Assembly: GCF_022201045.2 (NCBI RefSeq)
Contig: NC_068564.1
Coordinates: 28,425,001-28,489,000, forward strand
Origin: Citrus sinensis
Lineage: Eukaryota > Streptophyta > Magnoliopsida > Sapindales > Rutaceae
Length of the DNA stretch: 64,000 nucleotides
Reading direction: 5' to 3'
Below are positions 36,448-49,188 of this stretch, piece after piece. Below the pieces are notes generated by a model, which did no database searches, was not told the origin of the DNA, and saw nothing but the letters and a program-made list of their open reading frames with translations. How positions within the stretch are numbered: the first letter of the stretch is position 1; each line of letters starts with the position of its first letter. The translations under genes were made by a program, and so were the position numbers.

Positions 36448-38289
36448 TGTTGATGCGATATTCTGGTTACACTCTTCCTACGACCAGGATATCTGTGAAA
36501 TATAAGTGTGCAACCCAAGAGGGGGGTGAATTGGAAATTTAAAAATTATCCTAGCAAATCCACACAACAAGCAATCTAATGTCTTAATAAAAATTGAAAG
36601 CAATAAGTTTAATAAAGGCACAATAATTAAAAGAGTAAGGGAAGAGAAAAACGAACACAATGATTTTTACGTGGTTCGGCTATCCCCGCCTACGTCCACG
36701 CCTCCAAGCACACCGGGCTTGAGGATTTCACTATCCAAGCCTTTCCAAGGCTTCAACAATTACAATTGACTTCGAGGTGTCAATAAACCTTTACAACAAA
36801 GAGATTATCTCCCAATCTCTTCACTCAAGTGTCTCACACACTCAAACTCTTACAAATGAAATGAAGAAATGAAAGTTACAATCAAACTCACTCAATGAGT
36901 AGATATTCAAAGATGAAGAACAATGAATGATTCAATGTTTTGTGTTTTGCAAGTTGTAAGTTCAAGATATCATGTGTGCCTTTTGTTTTTGCTTGTTGGA
37001 GAGCTTCAAAATGAGTTGGATTTGAGTTCTTATAGCTTGAGCTCGAAAACTAGCCGTTATTCACATTCTGGGCTATCCGGTTTGCCGTTTAATGGAATCC
37101 GGTAAGCCGGATTTATGTTACCGTTAAGGCAAAATTCAAAATTTTGCCTAACCGGCTTGCCGGATTCGGAATCCGGTAAGCCGTTTTCGTTCTGGTGCTT
37201 ACTGCCCCGAATTCGGCTTGTCGTTTATCAGTAATCGGTAAGCCGCTTGCTACAGTAACCTGCTACAGTAAAATATTTCCCGAAATTTATAGTTTAACCC
37301 CAAAACTTTATAAAACTGTAGTATGGCCTAAAAAGTTATAAAAGTTTACAAACAGGTCCAATTTCAGAATTTTAAATAATGCTTTCTCAATCCCACAATT
37401 TTTTGAAATTATGACTTCGCCCAAACTTTATGAAATTACAGAATGGCCCAAAAATATTTAAATAGTTTCAAATAGGTCCAAATCCGAAATTTAAAACACT
37501 ATTAAAGATTTTGAAATTACTTTCATTTTAGTCCAAAATGCTTTAATTCCATAACATCATTTTCTTATTATAAAAGCACAATTCATAAATCTTTACTCAA
37601 TAAATACATGTGGTTTGTTATCATCAAAATCAATATTTATAGCCATATAGGCTAACAATCTGCTCGACCAACCTCACCTCGATCAGGATCTCTCCTCGTA
37701 CGCTTTCTGCTCCAGGTATTCCTGCGTCCACAGAAACAAGTCAGAGCACGCCGGTTGTTTTTCCGGCGTAAACCCTCCGACGCTCAAGTCAGATATGAAG
37801 GTTCCGGGAACGCTTGCCACGGATCTTATGGCTTTTCTGTAATCTCCGTTCTTTAGAGTTCTCTTTTCTTAGTTCTAAATAGCAAAAATTCTAACCCTTT
37901 TACCTTCGTTGGCTACCTTTTTATAGGCTTCCTCTGAATCCCGGTCTTCCGCAGTCTACGCCCGTCATTCTCCCCACTCTCGGATGTGGACGCCCCATTA
38001 TCGCCATTGTGGGCGAATGGAGTCGGACCTCGTGCCTTAATTCTCGGATAGGAACGCACGTCCTGCCAACTGTCGTTGACTGGGTCTCCTCGCCTCGACC
38101 TTTAGCAGGAATGACCTTATGCCTCTAACGGGAGTTCGGCCTTGCGAATGGCATATTCGTGGATGAGCAGAATATTTCTACTCCTATTCCCTTGCTACTT
38201 GGCTCTTACAGGACACACCTGCTCGCAGAACTCTGCCACCAGACACCTGCTCATCACGTCTGGTCTCCTCGATATATTTCCCTCGAACA
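36448..38289 (-). repeat. 5' LTR of Tat copy 1, split by a solo LTR
   Basis: The LTR parts are 36,448-36,495 and 37,663-38,289, together 675 bp once the 5-bp duplication is counted once. A 1,162-bp solo LTR sits between them. Confidence 0.92.
36496..37657 (-). mobile_element. Nested solo LTR (Copia-like) inside the Tat 5' LTR
   Basis: 1,162 bp with TG and CA termini and a perfect 5-bp target duplication ATCTG at 36,491-36,495 and 37,658-37,662. In minus orientation it starts TGTTAGCC and contains the ACCACGTAAAAATC motif typical of plant Copia LTRs. No internal coding region is present. It is younger than the Tat insertion that holds it. Confidence 0.9.
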
Positions 38290-38945
38290 TATTCATTTAA
38301 AGCTTGCTCCGCTTCATCCGGTAAGTCTCACAATGCTTGGTCTGGGTGGATTCTTGTGTGTGAACTTCAATAACGATTTTTGAGTATACCATTTGTTTTG
38401 TTTTAATTAATTACTGTCTCTCAAAACTACTTGTGTGTGCTTTTGTTTTCACAGGAATGGCTCTAATGGGACTAATAATAATACTAAAAAAAGCAGTCGA
38501 GTACCTTATCTAGTCAATAAGCAGGATACATCGCTGGTCCAAGCCTTGGATATGAATCAAATAGTTGATCTGATTAATATTCTAAAGCAGAGTGAAAGTG
38601 AAACGAGCCTAGTGTGGTATAAATGCATCGGGATGTTGATCATTCTGTTGCTTCTTATACTTGCTGGGGCCATGTCCAAGTTACTGTTGACAAATGGACA
38701 CTGTTGGTGCATTCTGTTTCGTTTGTGCAACCATCACAGCATTAGGCTATGGCGACAAGAGCTTCTCAACTACAACTGGACGTATTTTTGCTGGATTTTG
38801 GATCTTGGGCAGTAGTATTTCCCTTAGCTTGGTTTTCTCTCCATGTTGTTGAGCTCAATACTGAGAGAAGATTAAGAGCACTGATCAAGTAGGTTCTTGC
38901 TCAGAAAATAATAGATGAAGATTTCGGAGGCATAGCAGAAGCTGA
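38290..38945 (+). pseudogene. TPK copy 3, truncated two-pore channel pseudogene
   Basis: The sequence resumes in the leader/intron region of the TPK copy. At about 38,415 it jumps directly to the segment after pore 1 (SKLLVCAFVFTGM), so the N-terminus, TM1 and pore 1 are deleted. Stops and frameshifts follow the TM2 region (TAG near 38,513). Pore 2 still reads TALGYGD, so the ancestor had a normal second filter. It cannot make a channel. Confidence 0.88.
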
Positions 38946-39530
38946 TATTTTGATCTACCTAGTTGCACGCCGTGCAAGTAAATTTCAAACTTAGATGTGG
39001 ACTTCCAGACACGTAAACAAAAAATATAATTTTTTTTTTTTGGAGTTAAATCTAGCAATAAAATTTTATATTAAAATTGAAGAAGATTTGATTACATCAA
39101 AGTTAAAAAAATGTTATAAAAAGTAATTAACAAATGAAAAAACTGAGAAGCTATTACACAGGGGGAAGCAAATTGCTTGAATTCTTTTTCTTTGGATGTG
39201 GCAAGTCTCTCACAAGGCTATAACCACCAATTTCTTGCTTGATCAGTGTGGATTTGTGTAACTTAAATAATGATTTTGGTAGATACCCATTTGGTTTGTT
39301 TTGATTGTGATAGTTGTTTCTTTAATTTTTGTGAAGCATTTAGTTGACTCAATTTAACTCGAGTCTCTGAATTGTTCTTTTGTTTTTGGATGGTGATTCA
39401 TTGTAGAAATCCTGCATATGTTGGAATTATTTTTGGTTTTTTTTTTGTTATTTTAATTCATCATCATTTATTGAATGATTAATTTGCAGGTCCGGGTAGT
39501 GGTTCACTTTTGCTGTCCTCTAAAGCTCTA

Positions 39531-40419
39531 ATGGCCCGCAACACTGCAGGGCAGCTGTTCCTCTCAGGATTTGTTGAATCAACCTCTCAAAGAACCAACA
39601 AATTAGATGCTTTTAATAGAACAAGAAGAAGGCTTCAGCGGAGTACAAGTGCTCCTGCAACTCCATTGATTACAAACTCAATTCCTCCTCCTGAATCCAT
39701 TATAATACACGCCCAAATATTAGGAAGGCGGCTGTGTTCCTGGCTAACTACCTTGGCATAGGCACCATTTGCTTCTATGCCGTCAAGAACCAAATCAAAG
39801 GAGTGAACGCTGACAGAATCCTAGACGGAATCATTGATTCTGTCTAGTTCTGGGTGGTAACAATGACCACCATAGGTTATGGAGACGGTGTGCCTAATGG
39901 TATCTTCTCAGAAGTACTTGTATGTGCTTTTGTTTTCGCAGGAATTGTTCTATTTGCACTAATAATACTGAGCAAAGCAGTCGAGTATCTATTCAAGAAG
40001 CATGAAATTTTGCTCGTTAAAGCCCTGCCCACGTATCAAATAGATGGTCTGAATGACATTCTAAATGAGATTGAGATGACAGGCAACGCGAGAGCTACAA
40101 ATGCGTCAAGATGTTGATCGTTTTGTTGCTTCTCATACTACTTGGTGCCGTCCACCAAGTTACCATTGGTAAAATGGCAATTGTTGATGCGTTCTTTTGC
40201 GTCTGTGCCACCATCACGACTTTAGGCTGTGGTGACAAGAGCTTGTTCTCGAGGACAAGACGTAGTTTTGCTGTGTATTGGATCTTGTTCAGTACTATTT
40301 CCTTAGCTCTGTTTTTCCTATATGTGGCCGAGCTCCGTATTGAAAGAAGATTAAGGGCACTCCTCAAGTGGGTTCTTGCTTTTAAAATGACACATGAAGA
40401 TTTGGAGGCGCAGGCATAG
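39531..40419 (+). pseudogene. TPK copy 4, two-pore channel pseudogene
   Basis: ATG at 39,531 after a shared leader-intron acceptor ending at 39,489. A frameshift at about 39,700, an in-frame TAG at about 39,846 just before pore 1, and another frameshift near 40,085 break it. Pore 1 is TTIGYGD (normal) and pore 2 is TLGCGD, the same Tyr-to-Cys change as in copy 2. The 14-3-3 motif RSTSAP is intact. There is no EF-hand exon. Homologous leader sequence lies at about 39,160-39,300. Confidence 0.88.
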
Positions 40420-40937
40420 CTGATGTTGAATGAATCATGGATGTGTTACCCACATGACCATACATGCCATTAGTTGGTGTGCAAATGAATGAGAATATTT
40501 TGCTTTTTATTGAGCATTTCATGCGTATATCTAGTTTAATTAAATCTTGTGTTTCACATATTACTGTAAAATATATATATAATACTCTGTTAAGGGTGCT
40601 TAATAGAAATAGAATCACCCTGGTGTGTTCGATGAAATGTCAGCATTCAGCAGTTCAAAGAGTTCGCTTAAACCGCAAGCAAATTGGATCAATTTACATA
40701 TCCTTGCTCGGATATTTTGGGCTGGGCCAACGTGTCCAACATTGTTTTCATAAGAGGCATCAATGAAACGTTTCATCCAACGTGCTATTTTTTTGGGTAG
40801 TGCCTAACGTATTACTATTTTTTTTTTTCTTGATGGGGGCTAATGTATTGTTACTATTACTATTACCATTTATTTATTTGATTATCCTTTGTGGTGTTCA
40901 TGCCGCGTGAAGCCGACGTAATTGATCAATAAATTAT

Positions 40938-41586
40938 GGGAAATTATCACCGCATTATTTTTATTTTTTTTTATATTTATTCAATCATTATAAAATTTTA
41001 ACATGTTTATTGTACTATTTTTTTAAAATTTGTATTAATTAATCACTTTTATACTAACACTATTAAATAATTTAAATTAAATAATAATTTTATCTCTAAA
41101 TAAATTAAAAGATCATTTTATTTTATAAAAACTTTAAAAATAAAAAAATATTATTATAAAAATACCCATAGATTTAATAAAATTAAATTTCAAAATTAAA
41201 TTTTTTTATTTTTTAATAAAAAATATAATTATAAAAATAATTGTAAAATTTTGAGATTTAATAAAAATTTCCTAAATTATTAAAATTTAGGATTTATTTT
41301 TTTAATAAATAAATTCAACTGAGCACCTCTATTTGAAATTGTTTTTATTAAACTTAGGAATATTTTTATAATTATAATTTTATTTTTTAAAAATTTTATA
41401 AGATAAAATAATTTTTTAATTTATTTAAAAATAAAATTATTATTTTATTTAAATTATTGTAAGGGTATTAGTATAAAAATAATTAATTGATATAAATTTA
41501 AAAAAATAATATAATAAATATATTAAAATTTTATAATAATTAGATAAATATAAAGTTCAATAAAAATGGTGCAATCGTAATTTCCC
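40938..41586. mobile_element. Long inverted-repeat (foldback/Mutator-like MITE) element
   Basis: The left arm starting GGGAAATTATCACCGCA and the complement of the right arm starting GGGAAATTACGATTGCA match imperfectly over about 300 bp, with a centre near 41,260. It is AT-rich and has no coding capacity. I did not find a clear target duplication. It lies between TPK copies 4 and 5. Confidence 0.7.
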
Positions 41587-42834
41587 ATATAACTATTAAT
41601 TTACAGCGAACAAACTTTTTGATAAAACAGATTAGAAAGCAGACAAAATGCTTAAGCCAAGCCAAGCACTTCAGATCTTCAAGATAAACTAAACTAAACA
41701 ACCACTGTAGGATTCATTTCGCAGATTCTGTTACAGCTTCACTACACTGTCTGAAGGTGGAAAAAAGCAACAGCCTTTTTTTCATCCCAAAGAGTACATA
41801 TTCAGAAGCTGGCTTTGGTAAGCTGAAAGCAGACAAGTGATTGCACAAGGGATCAAATTTCTTGAATTTTCCAGGAATTTTCAGAGAAGTTTCTGGCCAT
41901 GTTCCTTTCTTTGTCAAAGCCCTAGGAATTGGATTTATAAAGTTGCTTCCTTTCGCTTGATCTGGTAGGGCTCACAACACACTCACTTCATAAAGTTTCT
42001 TCCTTGATCTGGGGGTGGTCTTGTGTCAGCTTGATAGTAAGTGTTCTAAACTTAAATAATGATTTTTATGCATACCAATTTGGTTTGTTGAGATGATGTT
42101 TCTTTTATCTGGATATCATTTACTTGACGTATTAATTTGATAGTCTCTCAATAATAGTTCTTTTGTCTATAGTGCTTATTAGGAATGGAATTATGGAAAT
42201 TTCCTGTTGTTATTGTTTGTGATTAAGTCATCACTGTAGGAATCTTGCATATGTTGGAATTACGATTTGTTCCATTATATTTTTTTTAGTTATTTCAGCT
42301 AAGTTTTCCTCAATGGTTATGAAAGGAAGTGCTACCATATCATGATTTGGATTATTTAGTTATTTTCCAATCATTGTTTCAAAAGGGTCAACTCAGATAT
42401 GAATCAGGTTTTTATTTTCCACACATTAAGTTTGGGTTGATTTTGAAGAATTGTCTTGTATATGTTTTCTTCCTGTTGATTTGGGAATTAGGACTGGAAA
42501 GTAAGAGGATTGGATAATTTTGATAAATATTTGGTTGTTTATCTGTCCCTCTTTGTGAATTGTGATTGTGATCTTAATTTTTGTTATGCTAGATGAACTC
42601 TAGAAGAATATAAACTGATTTTCCACTGGCAATTATGTTTATAATGTAAAGTTAACTCCCCAGAAGTATTGTATATCATCTGATATCCTTGCAGTGACTG
42701 TGTTCATAATTCTAAAGGCAATACATCAATTTCTGGGTGACATTTACTAGAAGTTGGGTCTGAAAATGTTGCCAAGTTTATAATTTAGTATTGTAATTGG
42801 TTTGCAGGTCTGAGTCTGCTTTTGCTATCCTCTA

Positions 42835-44017
42835 ATGGCCTCCAATGGTGCAAATCAGCCGCTGCTCTCAGGATTTGTTGATTCAACGCCTCAAACAAAT
42901 AATAAAGATGCTCCCAAGAGAAGAAGGCTTCGTCGGTGTAGAAGTGCTCCCCAGACTGATGTTGCTGCTCTAGACATAAATGAAAAAGACTCAACTCACC
43001 TTTCTGAGTCCCTTTTTGGCAAACCCCGCCCAAATTTTAAGAGGGTACTTGTCTACCTGGCTGCCTACCTTGGTGGGGGGTCATTATCCTTCTATGCTGT
43101 CAACAGTCAAATCGAAGGACTAAAAACCAATGAAATTCTAGATTCTATTTATTTCTGCATCGTGACAATGACCACTGTAGGGTATGGAGACCTTGTGCCT
43201 AATAGTGTCGTTTCGAAACTACTTTCCTGTGCTTTTGTTTTCACAGGGATGGGTCTAGTTGGTATGTTTCTGAGCAAAGCAGCCGACTATCTGGTCGACA
43301 AGCAGGAAATATTGCTGGTTAAAGCCCTACACAGGTATCAAAAAGTTGGCCCGACTGATATTCTAAAGGAGATTGAAACCAACAAAGTGAGATACAAATG
43401 CATCATCATGTTGGTCCTTGAGTTGGTTCTCATTCTCGTTGGGACCATCTTCCTGGTTGTGGTTGAGAAAATGAGCTTTGTTGATGCGTTCTATTGTGTT
43501 TGTTCTACCATCACCACCTTAGGCTATGGTGACAAGAGCTTCTCAACTACGGGAGGGCGTGCTTTTGGTGTAGTTTGGATCTCAAGTAGTACTATGACCT
43601 TAGCACAGTTCTTTCTGTACGTTGCCGAGTTCAATACTGAAAAAAGACAAAAGGCACTCGTCAATTGGGTTCTTACTCGAAAAATGACCCACGTTGATTT
43701 GGAGGCAGCTGATATTGATGAAGATGGGGTTGTCAGGTAAGTTGATTTTCAGTAAGTTCAAGCTTATGCTTTCTTTCCAATTACTATATATCTTGTTTAT
43801 TGCCTTCAATTTAAACTACCGCCGATTCTTTTTTCCCGCGCTCTATTACTGCAGTGCTGCTGAGTTCATAATATATAAGCTGAAAGAAATGGGCAAGATT
43901 AGCCAAGAAGATATTGCACTAGTAATGGAGGAGTTTCAGGATCTTGATTTTGATCAATCCGGAACCTTGTCGCCGTCGGATCTATTTCTTGCCCAAGATT
44001 CTCAAACAAAGAGCTGA
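42835..44017 (+). CDS. TPK1: Two-pore K+ channel, TPK1-like (complete)
   Basis: Two coding exons, 42,835-43,736 and 43,855-44,017, with a GTAAGT donor and TGCAG acceptor, give 354 residues (Arabidopsis TPK1 has 363). The family forms Ca2+-activated, voltage-independent K+ channels of the tonoplast. TM1 is at about 71-90, filter GYGD at 116-119, TM2 at 126-147, TM3 at 190-210, filter GYGD at 230-233 and TM4 at 243-266. Two EF-hands follow, beginning DIDEDG (about 293) and DLDFDQSG; the intron lies inside the first. The 14-3-3 site is R-C-R-S-A-P (34-39), with Cys where the duplicates have Ser. A non-coding leader at about 41,840-42,060 and an intron ending at 42,807 precede the ATG. It is the only fully normal copy of the five in the array. 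Confidence 0.95.
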
Positions 44018-46362
44018 GCTGACTGCTCCGTCACATTGTTGCTAGTGACTCCTTGCATTCCGGGAAAAATAATCTTATCTTACGGCTACTTTTTGTACAT
44101 ATGAAGGTCGCTCGCTTGTGATTTATCTACACTACCGAAGATTAAAACGTTATTCGTCCATGTTCCTTTCTTTGAGTTGGCTGGGCCTGGACTGGATCCA
44201 AAACAACTCCTTGCATGCGCCTTATCTATGGGCTTTCCTTTATTGCAGCGCTGTATGGCCTTTTATTTATAGTATACGTTTTGACAACTAATAAAAAATG
44301 TCTCGAAATATTAATTGATTAATTATTATTATTATTTTTCATATGAAAATGCGTACATATAAATGATGCCTAGAAGTTTGTGGTGAGTGCAATTCACCTC
44401 CCCTGCCCAATCTTGTAATGGTGGAACGTACAACTCTCCATAGAAATCCTTGTAACGCCCGTTTTGAGTTCTATTCCCTCAATTACACAACTGAATTTAT
44501 AAAATACTAGCCTATAAAATTAAAATCAACCATTTTGTCATTAATTTTCACCTTAAAAAAAGTATTTCTTTTGAATTTTTATTTGTAAATGCACACAAAT
44601 CTTAAAATTTTTAAATATTTTCTGCTTGTTACGTAATTTCTATCTCCATAATTGTTAGTTCTTAAAAAGTTTGTCAAAAAATATTTAATTAAAATTTAAA
44701 ATATAAATATAAAAGTAAAAAAAAAAATCATTCTTTTTAATAATTTATTTTAGGTGTTTAATTAAAATTTTGTACTTAAAATAATAAAAGTTAATTTATC
44801 TTTAATTATCTAACTAATTTCAATTAAAGAATGATTTTATAAAGAAGTTAGAAACGGGTAAAAAGGCTTACTCATCTTGTGAACTTCAGACCGGATCCGC
44901 CCCCCCAAAAAAACAGAAAAAAAAAACACTGAAGAAGAAACAAAACCACACGTAAACCCAACGTCAAGTTTTGAATGATTGTAAACTTGTGGGGCCCACC
45001 GGTCCCTGTGGTCTGGTCCGCATCATCCATTCATCATCATCTAGAGAATGATCACGCAGCATCTTGAACTTAAACCTGGCCACATTAAAGTAGGCCCCAC
45101 TTTACCCACTAGATGACTGGATCCATTGTTTGACCGTACAGGCACCTAACGAGTAGACAAACAATCAGATTGGTCAATTGATGATCACATCATAGTTACC
45201 TTTTGTGCCCCACGTTGGAAGTGAATCTGACGTAAAATATTGAACGGCATCAAACAGAGAGTAGGCTAGCGTAGTACCTAACCAAAGCGTTCCGGGGCCA
45301 CGTCCCACATGGGAAGCACAACGCAAAAGGTATCTGTACAAGGTACAGTCACAAAGTATGAAAATTCTCGAGAATCCACCAATTTTTTTTTTTAATATGC
45401 CGATTTTTTTTTAAAAAAAGTACTTTCTTTGAATCAAAACAAGATTTTTAATATTTATTTCGTCATGATCAACACAAAAATTATTTTTTTATGTTAATAT
45501 TAAAAGGATTTAAATTCCTTAAGGAATCTATGCAGAGAATGACCAGATTTTTTAGGGCATACGTGGAAGGCTACCACAGCGAGAGCATGATTCGAAAGTT
45601 TACTTTAACATTTTTAAAAAATCTTTCTGAAGATTAAGAATTTTCTAATGGAGTTGTGTTAATAAAGAGTTTAAACATCTTTTAACTTACCTCTTAATTA
45701 AATAACTTAACGGATCTCCCATCAGAACATTACTACAATCAACATAATCTGGACATTTCAAGTGGTATTATCAATTAACGACTTATCCTAATTAAGAATG
45801 TATTTTTTTTAACTATTATTCATGATATAACGGTGAAAAGACAAAACGTTTTTAAGATTTGAATAATTGGGGAATTTTATTGAAAATCTTTTAAAATTTT
45901 CCATTATTTTGATCGAATCTTAAGAGTATGTTTACATACATAATAGTGAATCACTCATTAATTAGTACGAATAGATTTGCTTGGCACGTGATCAAGCAGC
46001 ACACAGACAGGCCCCCTGAAATATGAAATATGATTGCTCATTCGTATGGTCGTAATACTGTATTTTTAATCAACATCAATAATTTAGTCAAGTGGTCCAA
46101 CTAACATCATCATCATCATCATCATCTTGAAATCAAACGATATATGAAGATAAAAAGTAAAAAAAAAAAAAATTGCATAAATTTTATCTATTTGCAGTAG
46201 TAAATAATATCATTATTTTTCCCAGAATCTACAGTTCACATTCCGCCAACAGAGTCCAAATGGGAAGAAAATAAAACCCAAAAGAAAGTTAGAGATAATA
46301 ATAATTATTATTACTATTACACTGTAGAATGAAAAATCAGGTCTCTAGGGTTACCTAAGAGA

Positions 46363-46399
<37 letters not shown>
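44018..46399. other. Intergenic, AT-rich
   Basis: No gene is recognised. An ATC microsatellite lies near 46,103-46,125, and (GA)n at about 46,366-46,396 directly abuts the stop codon of the next gene. Confidence 0.6.
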
Positions 46400-46400
<1 letters not shown>

Positions 46401-46744
46401 TACTCAGACTCAGACTTGGCGGTTTCTACTGAAGCTTCATGATGGGGATGATGAGGTTGTACAAGTTCAACGGCGGGGTGGTGGCCGTGGTGGCCAGCAA
46501 CATAATCAAGAAGGCCTTCAGCAGAAGGAGAAGAATCAGCAGAAGCGGGGGCCGAGGTTTTGCCAAAGAAGAGGACCGTGACCAGAAAGAGAGCTGTCGA
46601 GAGGAACAAAGGCCAAAAGTAGGCTAAAATGGTGAGGAAGCTTGGTGCTAGAACGATGACCGAGATAAGCACAATAGACAAAACCAGGGCGAGTATTATG
46701 TGGTACTTGAACTTGAGAAGCTTTTCTTGGATCTCCATGGCCAT
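46400..46744 (-). CDS. Small plant membrane protein of unknown function
   Basis: A single-exon 114-residue frame. After a short basic N-terminus (IQEKLLKFKYH) there are two long adjacent hydrophobic segments, at about residues 15-37 and 40-62. A hydrophilic tail follows, rich in Ser/Ala and then His (HHGHHP and PHHPHH), ending in an acidic ESE. The layout is a two-helix hairpin with a cytosolic or lumenal His-rich tail. Similar short uncharacterised proteins exist in plants, but I know no function. Met1 and Met3 are both possible starts. The upstream region has GA-rich sequence suited to a leader. Confidence 0.75.
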
Positions 46745-48408
46745 TGATTCTTGATCTGATCAGATGAGAGACTCAAAAGGAGAGTGATTGAGAGTTTTGT
46801 TATTGGCGTGTTGGTTAAAGTGTGAAAAAGATAGAGAGAGAAAGTGAGAGTGAGAGTGGGGGTGTGTGGGTGTGGGTTGAATTTGATTAATATTATTGTT
46901 GTTTTTATCTCTTTCTGCACAGAGATTCTCTGGTTTTGTTGGGCCTTTGATTTTGAACAGAGGAGACTGGTAACTGGTAATCTTTGAAGCCCTTTGACAA
47001 AATTGTTTGCTTAATTAGTTTGGTTTGGTTACTTTTTATGGCTTTTTTACTGTCTGTCCGTCCGTCCGTCTGTCTGCTTGGGCAGTGAAATTTTGGTTTC
47101 CTAAAATGCCCATTTGTTGGGTTGGTGCAACAACTGTACAGTGGAGTGAAATTGACTGTCTTGCCGTCTGCCCAAGTAGTAAAATTTTACTACACATCTT
47201 AAATTATTATTTTTTTAAATTTATCTTTTATTAATTGTTTAATAATGATGCTATAATTAATTCACTTATATCTTATAAAAGGTTACTAATCAATCAATTA
47301 ATGATATATCATTTAGAATAGAATTTAAAATGAAGAATTTAGAATTCTTATCGATACCATATGTGCATTTGTTATTTATTATGTTAGTTATAAATACTTA
47401 TTTTAGAGATGAGTCACAATCTCTTGTCATTAAAATTTTTCTAAAATTTAGGTATAATAATAAATGAATTTGTAAGTTATTAATTATGAATGAATATTTA
47501 TTATTATTATTATTATTATTATTAAAATATTATTGAAAGACATCGTTATTCGTTCAAAGTTTTTTTTTTTTAAAGAAAAAAGAAAATCAAACCTACTATT
47601 TTTGTTTGATTTACATCAAGCACCAAAATGCAAATAGTTAGGATACAATGCATGGATTCCAAATATTGATATGACACTTGTTAGTAATTATCATTAGTCG
47701 GGTTAATCAATTTTATAATTGTTGTCTATTACAATAATCACAAAATTTTTATTACAGTTTTGAATTGTTTGTTGCGTTTCTAAAAGTTTATTTTAAACAC
47801 CTAATTATAAATTAAGACATAAGTTCCACACAAAATTAAAAAAATGGAAATGTAATGATTAATGAACAATTTGCGGTAATTGAAAATTATGTTAGTATTT
47901 TTAATACTGATAGTAATTTGAAATAAAACAAAAGAAAAGAGAATGAAGGGTGAGAATGACATTTCACCGATTGAATTAATTAAATTTTTTCGAGGTTTAC
48001 TTTTGGTCGATCTTCATGTACCCTCTTTGTCGTTTTACTGAAATAGTTTGTCGGCTATTATTTGTTTTTTAAATGAAATTGATTCTACTTTTTAACCAAA
48101 GTTTTTGTAAGCTTGTGGAGGAGATATGATCTGGCATGCATTGATTGGGAGAAATTCGAGGCCCAGCGGCTGTTCCAATTTGGAATAATTCCCCTTCTGA
48201 AATATTTTAATTTAAGATTAGGGGACGGCTTGAAAATTTGGTTTCGACAAAATGGAAATAATTCATGCCCCTGTCATTTATTGCTTCCGGCCTTTTTAGC
48301 TTTCCTGCAGCAAAAATTAGAAGATCGATTCTCCCAAATTGAGATTTTGTTTTATGGGTTCTGATGCTGTAACTTTTTTTTTTTTTTTTTTTTACAGTAT
48401 CAATAATG
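46745..48408. other. Intergenic with microsatellites
   Basis: A TCTG/TCCG tetranucleotide run lies at about 47,049-47,080, an ATT run at about 47,500-47,525, and a T homopolymer at about 48,376-48,393 just left of the next LTR. The frame at 48,113-48,364 has no recognisable domain. Confidence 0.6.
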
Positions 48409-49167
48409 TGTTTGGGAAAAATTCATCGATGAGACCAACTATACCCTGGACGAGGAGCCAGCTTCCTTATAAGCGAGCAGGTGGGCAGAAATCTGGTGGC
48501 AGGTATCAACGAGCAGGAATCTTCTGCTCGGTCACGAGGACGCCCTCTTCTGGACCATAGCGCGTGTCGGCCTCCTGTTAGGAGCTGAGAGCCATTCTTG
48601 TTGAAGACCTGAGCTAACAGACCCGATCCATAACGATTAACGAGATGTGCACTCCTATATGAGAATCTAAGCACGAAGCCCACTCAGCCACAACTACGAT
48701 AGTCAAGTACCCACTTCCGAGAGCTGGTGGAAGTTATGGACGTGGATCGTGGGGGGGGGGGATTCGTAGGAATGCTATAAAAAGGTAATCAACGAAGGTA
48801 AACGGGTTAGACATTTTCACATTAGAATTTAAAGAAAAGCATCTTTATTGAGAGAATAAAGAAAAACTCAGAGGCATTTTTTATTGTCTAAGAGATTAAA
48901 GAACAGCCACGAGATTAGTGGCCAAATTTCCCACAAAAGTAAACTAACATTTTTGACTTGAGCGTCAGAGGGTTTACGCCGGAAAAACTCCCGGCGTGCT
49001 CTGACCAATTTCTGTATGCGTAGGAGTCTGGTAAAGTAGAAGTCATACTAGGCATTGTTCTGCTCGGTTAGAAGGGTTACGAGGAGAATCTGCTATTGGT
49101 CGTGAATTTGAGAGTTGAGGAAAGATCCTAGTCGTGAACGAGCAGACACCAGAATCTCGCATCAACA
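48409..49167 (+). repeat. 5' LTR of a second Tat element (copy 2)
   Basis: Starts TGTTTGGGAAAAATT and ends CTCGCATCAACA. It aligns at both ends with the LTR of Tat copy 1 read in element orientation, but is clearly diverged. The PBS follows directly. The 3' LTR is not in the window; it must lie beyond the Athila insertion. Confidence 0.85.
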
Positions 49168-49170
49168 TTT

Positions 49171-49188
49171 TGGAGCCGTCTGTGGGGA
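49171..49188 (+). other. Primer binding site of Tat copy 2
   Basis: TGGAGCCGTCTGTGGGGA begins four bases after the LTR. It differs by one base (C to A) from the PBS of copy 1. Confidence 0.75.

Larger units (their letters stand above)
26646..38289 (-). mobile_element. Ty3/Gypsy LTR retrotransposon, Tat lineage (copy 1)
   Basis: An 11.6-kb element reading on the minus strand: 5' LTR at the right, then PBS, gag-pol, a tandem repeat block, an opposite-strand ORF, and 3' LTR at the left. Without a nested solo LTR the 5' LTR is 675 bp, exactly the length of the 3' LTR, and I count about seven differences between them, so insertion was recent. Lineage marks are a second (archaeal-type) RNase H domain after RT-RNase H, the gag CX2HX4HX4C knuckle, and the antisense Transposase_28/'putative gypsy type transposon' ORF. 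It splits TPK copy 3. Confidence 0.93.

Noticed and set aside
48113..48364. 83-codon frame left of the second Tat LTR
   Set aside because: No domain recognised and no gene signals; it may be a relic of something but cannot be named.
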